Origin: Oceanimonas aquatica
Lineage (GTDB): Bacteria > Pseudomonadota > Gammaproteobacteria > Enterobacterales > Aeromonadaceae
DNA length: 64,000 nucleotides
Assembly: GCF_030732065.1 (NCBI RefSeq)
Contig: NZ_JAVBHX010000004.1
Location: 246,800-310,799, forward strand
Reading direction: 5' to 3'
Positions 9,049 to 19,702 of this stretch are shown here, in pieces; within the stretch, counting starts at the first letter, position 1; the number at the start of each line of letters is the position of its first letter. A program made the translations under genes and the position numbers. A model generated the notes under the pieces. That model did not search any database, was not told where the DNA came from, and saw only the letters and a list, made by a program, of their open reading frames with translations.

Positions 9049-10374
9049 GTGACCGTCGAGGCCCTGCCTACCCTTTCTTCCCAACAGCAGTTGCTGGAGC
9101 GGCTGCTGCACCTGTTTCGGCTCGATCACGAGCTGGTGTTGCTGAGTGGCCCGAAGGGCGCCGGCAAAAGCACCCTGGCCAGCCTGCTGGCCCGGCACAG
9201 CGAGCTGCTGACGCCTGTGGTACTTGATGCCCGTCTGATCACCAGTCAGGCCACCTTTCGCGAAGCGCTGCTGGAGCAGTGGTTTGCCGGGGCTGTGTTC
9301 GATGCCGATGATCCACTGCTCGATTCCATGTCCCGGCTGCTGCCGGCGGCGCCGGCCCGGCGTCTGCTGGTGGTGGACAATGCTCAGTGGCTGACCGACC
9401 CTCAACTGCAGGAGCTGGCCGAACTGTGTCTGGGCCTGCCGGCGGAGCAGCGGCCCTTTATGGCGCTGCTGGGTCTGCCGTCCTGGGCCGGGGGCGTACG
9501 GGGGCTGTTGCGCAGCTACCCCGAGCTGCCGGTGGTAGAGCTTGAAGTTCCCGAGCTGAGTGAGGAAGATAAACGGCAACTGTGCCTTTATTCCGGGGTG
9601 GAGCCGGCGGCGGAACTGCTGGAACGGCTGCATTACCCGGGTGATCTGGCGGCCAGTATGGAGTCGAGCATGAGAACCCCGCAATACCGGCAATGGCTTG
9701 AAAACAAATCGGTCAAGATCCTGCTTACCGGGCTGATCCTGCTCGGCCTGGCGGCGCTGGTCGCCCTGCTGGTGGGCAAACCGGAGCCCGCCCCCGAGGT
9801 GGTCCAGCCGTTTCAGGCCGAATCCCTGCCCGAGGCTCCGGCGCAACCCCTCACCCTGGCTCCGGAAGCCCCGGCAACCGAAGCTGAACCTCAGGCCGAG
9901 CCACTGGTGAGTGACTGGCCGGCGGAGCCCCTGCCCGAAGAGCCTCAGGTGGCCACGCAAGTGGCGGAGTCTCCCGACGACAGCAGCAGGGAGCGGGTGA
10001 TCATTGAAGACGAGGTGGTGAGCGAGCTGTTGCGCCGTGACGGCAGCGCCCGATCCGGGCAGACGGCGGAGCGCGCCTCGGCGCCGGCTCAGTCGGCGGC
10101 ACTGAAACAACAGCCGGCAGACCATTACACCCTGCAACTGATGGCCAGCCGGGATCAGAGCGCCCTGAACCAGCTGGTGTCCCGCCACCGGCTGTCGCCG
10201 GCCTGGGTGTATACCCGTACCCTTAACGGCCAGCCCTGGTATGTGCTGGTACACGGTGATTTTGCCACCGCCGAGCAGGCGCGGCGCGCCATTGGTTCGC
10301 TGCCCGGTGAGCTGCGTGCCGCCAAGCCCTGGCCCAAGCCGTTTGGCCAGGTGCAAAAAGAAGCCGGCCCGTAG
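9049..10374 (+). CDS. damX: Cell division protein DamX (AAA and SPOR domains)
   Basis: Bitopic membrane protein of 441 residues that localises to the septal ring by binding denuded glycans. Seen: an N-terminal AAA-type ATPase region with Walker A GPKGAGKS (34-41) and Walker B LLVVDNAQ; a membrane helix at about residues 223-244; a Pro/Glu-rich linker; and a C-terminal SPOR domain (about 357-432, DHYTLQLMAS to the end). The start is GTG 9049, 12 bases after aroB. The position between aroB and dam is conserved in enterics and Aeromonadales. Confidence 0.92.
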   Translation: MTVEALPTLSSQQQLLERLLHLFRLDHELVLLSGPKGAGKSTLASLLARHSELLTPVVLDARLITSQATFREALLEQWFAGAVFDADDPLLDSMSRLLPAAPARRLLVVDNAQWLTDPQLQELAELCLGLPAEQRPFMALLGLPSWAGGVRGLLRSYPELPVVELEVPELSEEDKRQLCLYSGVEPAAELLERLHYPGDLAASMESSMRTPQYRQWLENKSVKILLTGLILLGLAALVALLVGKPEPAPEVVQPFQAESLPEAPAQPLTLAPEAPATEAEPQAEPLVSDWPAEPLPEEPQVATQVAESPDDSSRERVIIEDEVVSELLRRDGSARSGQTAERASAPAQSAALKQQPADHYTLQLMASRDQSALNQLVSRHRLSPAWVYTRTLNGQPWYVLVHGDFATAEQARRAIGSLPGELRAAKPWPKPFGQVQKEAGP

Positions 10375-10436
10375 CCATGAGCGCGGCATGGGGTTACAAT
10401 GCGCGCCCCTCACACGGTTCGGCAGCAATGGCAACA

Positions 10437-11246
10437 ATGACGAAAACCCGCGCATTCCTGAAGTGGGCCGGCGGCAAGTATGGTCTGGTGGACAACATCA
10501 ACCGTCGCCTGCCCGAAGGGCGCACCCTGGTCGAACCCTTTGTGGGCGCCGGCTCGGTCTTTCTGAATTCGAATTTTGATGCCTATGTGCTGGCGGACAT
10601 CAACGCCGATCTGATCAATCTCTATCAGTTGCTGAAAACGCGCCCCGATGTCTTTGTGCGCGAGGCGGCCGGCCTGTTTACTCCCGATAACAACGACAAG
10701 GCGGTGTATTACGGCCTGCGTACCGAGTTCAACCAGGAGACGGAGCCGTTCCGCCGGGCGCTGTTGTTTCTCTATCTGAACCGCCATGGTTACAACGGCC
10801 TGTGCCGCTATAACCGCAAGGGCGGCTTCAACGTGCCCTTCGGCGCCTACAAGAAGCCCTATTTTCCCGAAAAGGAGCTGTGGTTTTTCGCCGAAAAGGC
10901 GCAAAAGGCCACCTTTGTCTGCCAGAGCTACGACGAGGTGTTTGCCAGTGCCAAGCCGGATCAGGTGTTCTACTGCGATCCGCCCTATGCGCCGCTGTCG
11001 AGTACCGCCAGCTTTACCACCTACGCCGCCAATGGTTTTACCCTGGACGATCAGGCCATTCTGGCCCGGCTGGCCCGGGAAGCCGCCGCCAGGGGCGTGC
11101 CTGTGCTGATCAGCAACCACGATATTCCGCTTACCCGCGAGCTGTACCGGGATGCCAGTCTGGACGTGGTGGCGGTCAAGCGCACCATCAGCCGCCACGG
11201 CCACAACCGCCAGAAGGTGGACGAACTGCTGGCGCTGTTCGCCTAA
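10437..11246 (+). CDS. dam: DNA adenine methyltransferase (GATC)
   Basis: N6-adenine methylase, 269 residues from this start, acting in mismatch repair strand choice, replication timing and gene regulation. Seen: the N-terminal TRAFLKWAGGKY match to Dam, the AdoMet motif FVGAGSVFLN, catalytic DPPY starting at residue 181, and the C-terminal RTISRHGHNR segment. Upstream in-frame ATGs at 10377 and 10428 exist. I prefer 10437 because it aligns with the E. coli Dam start; 10377, three bases after damX, would add 20 residues. The stop overlaps the convergent DUF2970 gene. Confidence 0.96.
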   Translation: MTKTRAFLKWAGGKYGLVDNINRRLPEGRTLVEPFVGAGSVFLNSNFDAYVLADINADLINLYQLLKTRPDVFVREAAGLFTPDNNDKAVYYGLRTEFNQETEPFRRALLFLYLNRHGYNGLCRYNRKGGFNVPFGAYKKPYFPEKELWFFAEKAQKATFVCQSYDEVFASAKPDQVFYCDPPYAPLSSTASFTTYAANGFTLDDQAILARLAREAAARGVPVLISNHDIPLTRELYRDASLDVVAVKRTISRHGHNRQKVDELLALFA

Positions 11247-11419
11247 CCCAGCACCAGCTTCACTATTCCCACCAGCATCAGCACAAACAGCAGGATCAGT
11301 ACCGCCCCCGCGGCGATATAGGGCCAGGGGCTGCCGGTGAATTGGGCCTGGCGGTTTTGCTCCGACTGCACCCCGAACAGGGCGGCCAGCACCGCCTGCA
11401 GTCTGTGTTTCCAGCTCAT
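11243..11419 (-). CDS. Small DUF2970 membrane protein
   Basis: A 58-residue gene on the minus strand beginning MSWKHRLQAV. A short amphipathic start with the FGVQSEQNR motif is followed by one hydrophobic helix (about residues 34-56) ending GIVKLVLG. This layout matches the DUF2970 family of single-pass proteins of unknown function in proteobacteria. A ribosome binding site (aaggag) precedes the ATG at 11419. Its stop codon (bases 11243-11245) shares two bases with dam's stop (11244-11246), so the two genes meet tail to tail with no spacer. Confidence 0.8.
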   Translation of the reverse strand: MSWKHRLQAVLAALFGVQSEQNRQAQFTGSPWPYIAAGAVLILLFVLMLVGIVKLVLG

Positions 11420-11433
11420 GATTCACTCCTTAC

Positions 11434-11564
11434 CCCCTTCGGGAAGCTATAAGCCGTAAGCTGTCAGCCGTAAGTTCAACTGGTTGCAGGCACTGCGTTG
11501 CACCTTCAAACAGCGGTAATTTCTTATGGCTTAAAGCTGATAGCTTACAGCTCCCCGAAGGGGT
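11434..11564. repeat. Inverted-repeat element (family A), MITE-like
   Basis: Two imperfect inverted arms of about 41 bp (11434-11474 and 11524-11564) flank a unique core of about 50 bp. Each arm carries CCCCTTCGGG followed by repeats of the AGCTGTAAGC / GTAAGCTGTCAGC type. The same units recur near 27.7, 36.7, 55.8, 58.6 and 61.9 kb. No coding capacity seen; it sits between the DUF2970 gene and rpe. Confidence 0.75.
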
Positions 11565-11626
11565 TGTAGAGAATCCCCGGTCGCTGGGGTAGAATCGGTG
11601 CGTTTTTTGCGCTCAAGGTAACCCTG

Positions 11627-12301
11627 ATGAAAGACTTTCTGATAGCTCCTTCCATTCTTTCCGCCGATTTTGCCCGTCTGGGTGAAGACGTGGAGAAAGT
11701 GCTGGAAGCCGGTGCCGATGTCGTGCACTTCGATGTGATGGACAACCACTATGTGCCCAACCTGACCATAGGTCCCATGGTGTGCAAGGCCCTGCGTGAC
11801 TATGGCATTACCGCGCCCATCGACGTGCACCTGATGGTCAAGCCGGTCGACAGCCTGGTGCCCGACTTTGCCAAGGCCGGTGCCTCCATCATTACCTTTC
11901 ATCCGGAAGCGTCCGAGCACGTCGACCGCACCCTGGGGCTGATCCGCGAGCACGGCTGTCAGGCCGGTCTGGTGTTCAACCCGGCCACGCCGCTGAGCTA
12001 CCTCGACTATGTGATGGACAAGGTCGACGTGATCCTGCTGATGTCGGTCAACCCGGGCTTTGGTGGCCAGTCCTTTATCGCCTGCACCCTCGACAAGCTG
12101 CGCGAAGCCCGTCGCCGTATTGACGCCAGCGGCCGTAACATTCGCCTGGAGATCGACGGCGGCGTCAAGCCCGACAACATTCGCGACATCGCCGAGGCCG
12201 GCGCCGACATGTTTGTGGCCGGCTCCGCCATTTTTGGCAAGCCCGACTACAAGGCGGTGATTGACGAGATGCGCCGCGAGCTGGCCGCCGCCCATGGCTG
12301 A
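11627..12301 (+). CDS. rpe: Ribulose-phosphate 3-epimerase
   Basis: TIM-barrel enzyme of 224 residues that interconverts ribulose 5-phosphate and xylulose 5-phosphate in the pentose phosphate pathway. Seen: [16 protein letters not shown] at the start, metal-binding [28 protein letters not shown] and [17 protein letters not shown] precedes the ATG. The stop region overlaps the gph start by eight bases. Confidence 0.97.
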   Translation: MKDFLIAPSILSADFARLGEDVEKVLEAGADVVHFDVMDNHYVPNLTIGPMVCKALRDYGITAPIDVHLMVKPVDSLVPDFAKAGASIITFHPEASEHVDRTLGLIREHGCQAGLVFNPATPLSYLDYVMDKVDVILLMSVNPGFGGQSFIACTLDKLREARRRIDASGRNIRLEIDGGVKPDNIRDIAEAGADMFVAGSAIFGKPDYKAVIDEMRRELAAAHG

Positions 12302-12962
12302 GTTTGAACTTATTCAGTTCGATCTCGACGGCACCCTGATCGACAGCGTGCCCCAGCTGGCCGAGGCCATCAACGAGATGCTGGAACATCTCGGCCACGC
12401 CGCCCAGCCGGTGGATGCGGTGCGTCACTGGGTGGGCAATGGTGCCGACATGCTGGTGCAGCGCGCCCTGACCGCCGCCGAGGGGCAAGCCCCTGAGGCC
12501 GAACTGCACCGTCGTGCCCGCACCCTGTTTGACGAGGCCTACGCCGGTCATGCCGACGGTGACCTGGTGTTTTATCCCGGCGTGCTCGATACCCTTGAGC
12601 GCCTGCGCGCCGCGGGCAAGCGCCTGGCGCTGGTCACCAACAAGCCGTATCGCTTTGTGCCCGGCATTCTGGCGGCGGCGGGGCTCGGCAAGCACTTTGA
12701 GCTGGCCCTGGGCGGCGACAGCCTGGCCGAAAAAAAGCCCAGTCCGGCGCCACTGCTGCACATCTGTGAACGGCTGGACGTGAGTCCGGCCCGTACCCTG
12801 ATGGTGGGAGACTCGGAAAACGACGTGCTGGCGGCAAAGGCCGCGGGCATGGCGGTGGCGGCGCTCACCTACGGTTACAACTACGGCCGGCCCATCGCCG
12901 ACAGCGAGCCCGACTGGGTGCTGGACGACTTCGCCGGGCTCGCTGAACTGCTTAAGCTTTAA
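12294..12962 (+). CDS. gph: Phosphoglycolate phosphatase
   Basis: HAD-superfamily phosphatase of 222 residues that removes 2-phosphoglycolate, for instance from repair of oxidative DNA ends. Seen: motif [11 protein letters not shown], motif II LVTNKP, motif III lysine (EKKPSPAPL) and motif [13 protein letters not shown] chose ATG 12294, which overlaps the rpe end by eight bases, because it places motif I near the N-terminus as in homologues; an in-frame start at 12261 would add 11 residues from inside rpe. Confidence 0.95.
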   Translation: MAEFELIQFDLDGTLIDSVPQLAEAINEMLEHLGHAAQPVDAVRHWVGNGADMLVQRALTAAEGQAPEAELHRRARTLFDEAYAGHADGDLVFYPGVLDTLERLRAAGKRLALVTNKPYRFVPGILAAAGLGKHFELALGGDSLAEKKPSPAPLLHICERLDVSPARTLMVGDSENDVLAAKAAGMAVAALTYGYNYGRPIADSEPDWVLDDFAGLAELLKL

Positions 12963-12985
12963 TCAAATACACCACAAGGAACAAC

Positions 12986-13993
12986 ATGGCTAAACCCATC
13001 GTACTCAGCGGTGCCCAGCCCTCGGGCCAGCTGACCATAGGCAACTACATGGGCGCCCTGCGCCAGTGGGTGAAAATGCAGCAGGACTACGACTGCCTGT
13101 ACTGCATTGTGGATATGCACGCCATTACCGTGCGCCAGGACCCGCAAGCCCTGCGCTCCGCCTGCCTGGACGCCGCCGCCCTGTACCTGGCTATTGGCCT
13201 GGAACCGGAACAGAGCACCATCTTTATTCAGTCCCACGTGCCCGAGCACGCCGAGCTGGCCTGGGTGCTCAACTGCTACACCCAGTTTGGCGAACTGTCG
13301 CGCATGACCCAGTTCAAGGACAAGTCCAGCCGCTACGCCGAAAACATCAACGCCGGCCTCTTTACCTATCCGGCACTGATGGCCGCCGACATTCTGCTGT
13401 ATCAGGCCAATCAGGTGCCGGTGGGCAACGATCAGAAGCAGCACCTGGAACTGACCCGGGACATTGCCTATCGCTTCAATCAGCTCTACGGTGACGTGTT
13501 CACCGTGCCCGAGCCCTTTATCCCCGAAGACGGCGCCCGCATCATGAGCCTGCAGGAGCCGACCAAAAAGATGTCGAAGTCAGATGACAATGCCAACAAC
13601 TTCATCGGCCTGCTGGAAGATCCCAAGAAGATCACCAAGAAGCTGAAGCGGGCCTTGACCGACTCGGAAGATCCGCCTCAGGTGCGTTTCGATACCGCCG
13701 AAAAGCCCGGCGTATCCAACCTGCTGACCCTGATGGCGGGCGCCAGCGGCCGCCCGGTGGCCGAGCTGGAGCAGCATTTTGAAGGCAAAATGTACGGTCA
13801 CCTCAAGACCGAAACTGCCGAAGCGGTACTCGATATGCTCAACCCCATTCAGCAGCGTTTTCACGAACTGCGGGAAGACGAGACCGAACTGCGTCGCGTG
13901 CTGACGCTGGGCGCCGACAAGGCCCGGGCCAAGGCGGTGCAGACCCTCGACCGGGTGTATGATGTGATCGGCTTCGTGCCGCGGGTTCGCTGA
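12986..13993 (+). CDS. trpS: Tryptophanyl-tRNA synthetase
   Basis: Class Ic aminoacyl-tRNA synthetase, 335 residues, charges tRNA-Trp. Seen: N-terminal [18 protein letters not shown], which contains the HIGH-equivalent [35 protein letters not shown]; and KMSKS. AAGGAACAAC precedes the ATG. Last gene of the damX-dam-rpe-gph-trpS series; a strong terminator follows 15 bases after the stop. Confidence 0.97.
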   Translation: MAKPIVLSGAQPSGQLTIGNYMGALRQWVKMQQDYDCLYCIVDMHAITVRQDPQALRSACLDAAALYLAIGLEPEQSTIFIQSHVPEHAELAWVLNCYTQFGELSRMTQFKDKSSRYAENINAGLFTYPALMAADILLYQANQVPVGNDQKQHLELTRDIAYRFNQLYGDVFTVPEPFIPEDGARIMSLQEPTKKMSKSDDNANNFIGLLEDPKKITKKLKRALTDSEDPPQVRFDTAEKPGVSNLLTLMAGASGRPVAELEQHFEGKMYGHLKTETAEAVLDMLNPIQQRFHELREDETELRRVLTLGADKARAKAVQTLDRVYDVIGFVPRVR

Positions 13994-14007
13994 GCCCGTT
14001 CTGCCCG

Positions 14008-14038
14008 GGTTCCCGCGTCATCGGCGCGGGAACCATTT
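14008..14038 (+). terminator. Rho-independent terminator after trpS
   Basis: GGTTCCCGCG (14008-14017) pairs perfectly with CGCGGGAACC (14025-14034) across a 7-base loop, followed by ATTTTG. It closes the rpe-gph-trpS transcription unit. Confidence 0.8.
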
Positions 14039-14109
14039 TGAATGTTTTGTCGTCTAATTTTCAGGCTTCGGCCATTTACCCTATTTCCTCACCGGAATTC
14101 ACACCATTA

Positions 14110-14328
14110 ATGAACGTATATTTAGAGTCAGAACAGGCACAGGATCTGCAGGACAAGTATTACTGGCTGCGCAAGTTTCGCATGGCCAAAAATGAAAAGA
14201 CCCTGGAGCGCATGGTCTCCCGGGCCATTGATGATCATCATCAGGAATCTTCCGTGGTGGCTGCCATCTATCTGGCCGAATGTCAGCGCGAGCGCGAGCT
14301 GACCCAGGGGCGCTACCTCGACAGCTGA
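14110..14328 (+). CDS. Small basic protein, distant Hha/YmoA resemblance
   Basis: A 72-residue cytoplasmic protein, MNVYLESEQA to GRYLDS, with no signal peptide or membrane helix. I do not recognise it with confidence. By eye, the stretch YWLRKFRMAKNEKTLERMV and the later ELT...YLD resemble Hha (YLMRLRRCQ.IDTLERVI ... ELTMNKLYD), the H-NS-associated silencing modulator, which is also 72 residues. The usual C-terminal SVWKFIR is absent. A TTG start at 14038 would add 24 residues but sits at the trpS terminator, so the ATG is preferred. The coding call is fairly sure; the family is a guess. Confidence 0.6.
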   Translation: MNVYLESEQAQDLQDKYYWLRKFRMAKNEKTLERMVSRAIDDHHQESSVVAAIYLAECQRERELTQGRYLDS

Positions 14329-14333
14329 GCCCT

Positions 14334-14401
14334 TTTGTAGGCCCGGCTTCAGTCGGAAAAACCGCGCCATATGCAATGCCGTTGCCCGGCTAATACCGAA
14401 C

Positions 14402-14408
<7 letters not shown>
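14334..14408. repeat. REP-like palindromic element overlapping the aacS stop
   Basis: Terminal inverted repeat TTTGTAGG (14334-14341) / CCTACAAA (14401-14408), with further imperfect pairing inside (GCCCGGCTTCAG against the CCGGGC side). It resembles the TGTAGG-type REP sequences of pseudomonads and relatives. The aacS stop codon (TAG, 14402-14404) lies within the right arm. Confidence 0.55.
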
Positions 14409-16350
<1,942 letters not shown>

Positions 16351-16354
<4 letters not shown>

Positions 16355-17343
16355 GCGTCCGGTCCCTTGTAATGCACCAATTGCTGATCGATGGCGCCGA
16401 AAATGGAGTGGCCGTCATCGTCGAGCATCTCCATGCGCACCCGATCGCCAAAGCGCATAAAGGGGGTACTGGCACTGCCGGCACCCAGCTGTTCGCGTGT
16501 GCGGCGCTCGGCAATGCAGCAGGAGCCGGTGCTTTCATCCCGGTTGGAGACGGTGCCCGAGCCGATAATGGTGCCGGCCCCCAGTGGCCGGCTCAGGCAG
16601 GCGTGGGCAATAAGCTGGTCAAAGCCAAAGGTCATGTCGGTGCCGGCATGGGGCTCACCGAACAGGCTGCCGTTAAGTGTGACCCGCAGCCGGTGCTGCA
16701 CCCGGCCCCGGTGCCAGTGCTGGCCCAGCTCGTCGGGAGTGACCGCCACCGGCGAGCAGGCGGTGGCCGGCTTGGACTGAAAAAAGCCAAAGCCCTTGGC
16801 GAGCTCCGCCGGGATCAGGTTGCGCAATGATACATCGTTCACCAGCATCAGCAGTCTGACGTAGGGCAGGGCGTGGCGTTCACCGGTGCCCATGGGCACA
16901 TCGGCGGTGATCACCGCCACTTCTCCTTCAAAATCGATGCCCCAGGCTTCGTCGGCCAGGACAATATCGTCGCACGGGCCGAGAAAACCGTCGGACATGC
17001 CCTGATACATCAGCGGATCGGTCCAGAAACTCGGCGGCATATCGGCGCCTCTGGCTTTGCGCACCAGCTCGATATGACTGACGTAAGCGCTGCCGTCGGC
17101 CCACTGATAGGCCCGGGGCAGGGGAGCGGCATATTCCTGGGGAATAAAATCAAAGGCGTCCTTGTGTTCGTCCCGGTTCAGTTGCTGGTAAAGGGCGCGC
17201 AGGGCCCGCTCGCATTCGTCCCAGTTGTCGAGGGCGGCCTGCAGGGTGGGGGCGACCCCTTCGGCACTGCAGGCCCGGCGCAGATCCCGGGACACCACCA
17301 CCAGGCTGCCATCGCGTCCTTCCTTGAGAGAGGCCAGTTTCAC
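16351..17343 (-). CDS. Fumarylacetoacetate hydrolase family protein (likely fumarylacetoacetase)
   Basis: 330 residues. Probably cleaves fumarylacetoacetate to fumarate and acetoacetate, last step of tyrosine/homogentisate degradation. Seen: a FAH-type N-terminal cap (MKLASLKEGRDGSLVVVSRD), a metal-binding core around DFEGEVAVITADVPMGT (about residue 134), and the C-terminal FAH barrel segments RPLGAGTIIGSGTVSN and FGDRVRMEM. It lies 28 bases after hmgA and overlaps aacS by four bases. The FAH fold also serves other ring-cleavage products, but the neighbours fix the likely substrate. Confidence 0.9.
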
Positions 17344-17371
17344 GCTTACCTCCTTGATGCTGTCAGTTGGC

Positions 17372-18502
17372 TTAAGTCTTTCCTTGCCACGAATTCACAT
17401 AATCGGCGTTTTCCACGCCCGGTGGCAGGTCGGCCAGGTTAAGTGGCTGGCGGCTGTCGATCATCACCGCCACCTCGTCGGTCTCGCGGCGGCTGGACTG
17501 ACTGCCGGCGGCCAGGGCCCTGGGATGCGGGCCATGAGTAAAGCCGCAGGGGTGCCAGGTGATCATGCCGGCGTCGATGTTGTCGCGGCTGAAAAAGTTG
17601 CCCTGGTGATAAAAGATGACTTCGTCGTAATCGTCGTTGTTATGAAAAAAGGGCACCTTGAGGGCGCCGGGGTCCGACTCCATGGGCCGGGGCACAAAGG
17701 TGCAGATCACGAAATCATCGGCCACCCAGGTGCTGTGGGCCGAGGGTGGCAGGTGATAGCGGTGGCTCATCAACGGCCGAATGTCCCGCCAGTTGAGCCT
17801 GAGCACGGTGAGATCGCCCTTCCAGCCGATGGCGTCAAGGGGATTGAATGGATAGGTGATGGTGTTGAGCTGCTCGCGGGCTTTGAGTTTAACCTGCCAC
17901 TCGCCGGGCGCTTCGGCCTGACGAGCAAAGGCATCGTCGATGTGCGGGTGCTCCAGCACGCCGGGGTCAAAAATGGCATGCCGCCCTGCCGGCCCCCGAT
18001 CCGCCAGCCGGTAGCTGCCATGGGTGGCTTCGATCATCAGCAGGGTGACCGGCTCGGCGGGCTCAATGCGCCAGCTGGTGGCGCGAGGCAACACCAGATA
18101 ATCTCCTTCGGTGAAGGGCAGCCGGCCATAGTCGCAATACAGCATGCCATGGCCTCGGTGCACGAACAGGCAGTCGTCGCCGTCGCCGTTGCGCACCAGG
18201 TGATCCATGGCGTTTTGGCAGTGCCACAGCCGAACACGCAGGCGATCATTATACAGCAAAGGTGCGGCGTTCCAGGGCGAGGGGCCCATGGTGGGCAGCT
18301 TGCCGGTGTCGAGGGCGCGGGGGCGCAGCGGACCCTCCCAGTGGCTCCAGCCGGTGGGCGGATGACGGTGATACATGTGACTGGCCGGGCCAAAAAAACC
18401 GTCCTTGCCGATTTCCCGCTCAAAACTGCCGGCGGGCAGGTCGCAATGGGCCTGACGCGAGTAGTCGCCTTCGCGCAGGGGAAAGGAGACCCTGTCTTTC
18501 AT
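17372..18502 (-). CDS. hmgA: Homogentisate 1,2-dioxygenase
   Basis: Cupin-type non-haem Fe(II) dioxygenase of 376 residues that opens the homogentisate ring to maleylacetoacetate. It belongs to the shorter bacterial form (about 380 residues against 430 in Pseudomonas), which begins KDRVSFPLREGDYSRQAH. Seen: RHPPTGWSHWEGPLRP, LFVHRGHGMLYCDYGRLPF, and C-terminal GMITWHPCGFTHGPHPRAL, the usual iron-ligand region. First gene of hmgA-fahA-aacS and divergent from a MarR regulator. No maleylacetoacetate isomerase gene is in the window. Confidence 0.93.
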   Translation of the reverse strand: MKDRVSFPLREGDYSRQAHCDLPAGSFEREIGKDGFFGPASHMYHRHPPTGWSHWEGPLRPRALDTGKLPTMGPSPWNAAPLLYNDRLRVRLWHCQNAMDHLVRNGDGDDCLFVHRGHGMLYCDYGRLPFTEGDYLVLPRATSWRIEPAEPVTLLMIEATHGSYRLADRGPAGRHAIFDPGVLEHPHIDDAFARQAEAPGEWQVKLKAREQLNTITYPFNPLDAIGWKGDLTVLRLNWRDIRPLMSHRYHLPPSAHSTWVADDFVICTFVPRPMESDPGALKVPFFHNNDDYDEVIFYHQGNFFSRDNIDAGMITWHPCGFTHGPHPRALAAGSQSSRRETDEVAVMIDSRQPLNLADLPPGVENADYVNSWQGKT

Positions 18503-18627
18503 GTTATGGCTCCCGTCGTGATCAATACCTTACTCACTATAGCCGCTCACCCTGTTATGTGGCCTCTTCAAAGGAGAGGGTGAAAATGGTTACACTTCGC
18601 ACCTTCACGGACTGACAGGAACCACCA

Positions 18628-19074
18628 ATGGATGACAAGGACGACTTTGAGCTGGAACGTTTTCTTCCCTACAAACTGATGCAGGTGGCCGAGCGGGTGA
18701 GCAGTGAGCTGGCGGTGTTTTACCGCCGGGAGTTTGGCATTACCCGGCCCGAGTGGCGCTTGCTGGCGGTGCTGGGCCAGGGAGAAGCCCGTATTGCCCG
18801 GGAGCTGGCCGAACTCACCTGCATGGATAAGGTCAAGGTGTCCCGTGCGCTGCAGGGGCTGGAAGACAAGGGCGTGATCCGGCGCACGCCCAGCCCCCGG
18901 GATCAGCGCGCGGCACGCATCGCCCTTACCCGGCAAGGCCAGGCGCTCTACCGGCGTATGGTCCCCAGAGTGCTGGAGTGGGAGTCCCGCCTGGCTCAGG
19001 GCCTGGCCAACGGCGACACCGGCGCTCTGCTCAGCCACCTTAACCAGCTGCTGGAACAACTGGAGCGCATGTAA
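18628..19074 (+). CDS. MarR-family transcriptional regulator
   Basis: 148-residue winged-helix regulator. Seen: N-terminal dimerisation helices, the recognition region ARELAELTCMDKVKVSRALQ, the wing D-R motif (PRDQRAARIALT), and C-terminal helices. AGGAACCACC precedes the ATG. Divergent from hmgA across 125 bases, so the likely role is ligand-responsive control of the homogentisate operon; the effector is unknown. No convincing operator palindrome was picked out by eye. Confidence 0.9.
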   Translation: MDDKDDFELERFLPYKLMQVAERVSSELAVFYRREFGITRPEWRLLAVLGQGEARIARELAELTCMDKVKVSRALQGLEDKGVIRRTPSPRDQRAARIALTRQGQALYRRMVPRVLEWESRLAQGLANGDTGALLSHLNQLLEQLERM

Positions 19075-19150
19075 CAGGGGCGGTTGCGGGTGGAAGTGGG
19101 TCAGGCGGCTCTATACTTAGTGCCACACTCACTCGTTCAAGGAGACGGCC

Positions 19151-19543
19151 ATGCTCAAGGCTCACGGAATGGAAGCGGAAATGACGCGCCGGGACAATCG
19201 TACCCTGCGTCTGCACCTGCGTATTTTCGGCGACATCGCCTACGACGACTTCAGGGAAATGGAACAGCATCTGGAGCAGGAGCTGGCGGCCATGGACAAG
19301 CCACGTATTTTCGCGCTAGTGGACCTTACCGGCTTCAGCGGCTGGGAGGCCCGCGCCTTCTGGGAAGACATTCGCTTTACGCAAAAGCACGGCGACGAGT
19401 TCAGCAGGCTGGCCATTGTGGGCTGCAATCTCAAGGAAAAGATCATGGCGACCCTGGTGGACTGGTTTATGCTCGGCAGCCAGGTGAAATACTTTGAAAG
19501 CCGGAGTGAGGCCGAGGCCTGGCTTGATGGTGAGCAACCCTGA
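19151..19543 (+). CDS. SpoIIAA-like (STAS-related) protein
   Basis: 130-residue cytoplasmic protein of the SpoIIAA-like family often found singly in marine gammaproteobacteria. Seen: a beta strand series (RTLRLHLRIFGDIAYDD), the conserved PRIFALVDLTGFSGWEARAFWEDI segment in pieces, FSRLAIVGC and the C-terminal SRSEAEAWL. The family has a STAS-like fold and may bind a lipophilic ligand, but its role is not known. AAGGAGACGGCC gives a strong ribosome binding site. Stands alone between the MarR gene and a lipoprotein gene. Confidence 0.8.
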   Translation: MLKAHGMEAEMTRRDNRTLRLHLRIFGDIAYDDFREMEQHLEQELAAMDKPRIFALVDLTGFSGWEARAFWEDIRFTQKHGDEFSRLAIVGCNLKEKIMATLVDWFMLGSQVKYFESRSEAEAWLDGEQP

Positions 19544-19702
19544 CGACGGCTTTGGTCGCACTCGAGCCCTTGCACCGCGCCGGGTTTCAGCTGCAACCGC
19601 GGACTGTCGTGGTATTAGCCTGCAGCATGGCTGCAGGCTATTGAGTTCCGCCTGCAAGCTGTCAGAATTCACGGCAGTTTTATTCATATCGGGGTGTTCA
19701 AC

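Noticed and set aside
8452..10455. 667-codon open frame on the minus strand across aroB and damX
   Set aside because: It is antisense to two well-supported genes; its composition (Gln, His, Arg, Gly rich) is typical of the complement of GC-rich coding DNA, and no motif was seen.
14038..14109. TTG start extending the small protein after trpS by 24 residues
   Set aside because: The start would sit at the foot of the trpS terminator, with its ribosome binding site inside the stem.
17225..18583. 452-codon open frame on the plus strand opposite hmgA
   Set aside because: Antisense to hmgA, which has all family motifs; no domain seen.
19544..19702. Possible small RNA or gene in the gap before the lipoprotein
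   Set aside because: Contains a palindromic stretch (AGCCTGCAG / CTGCAGGCT near 19617-19639), but no promoter-terminator pair or open frame with a ribosome binding site.
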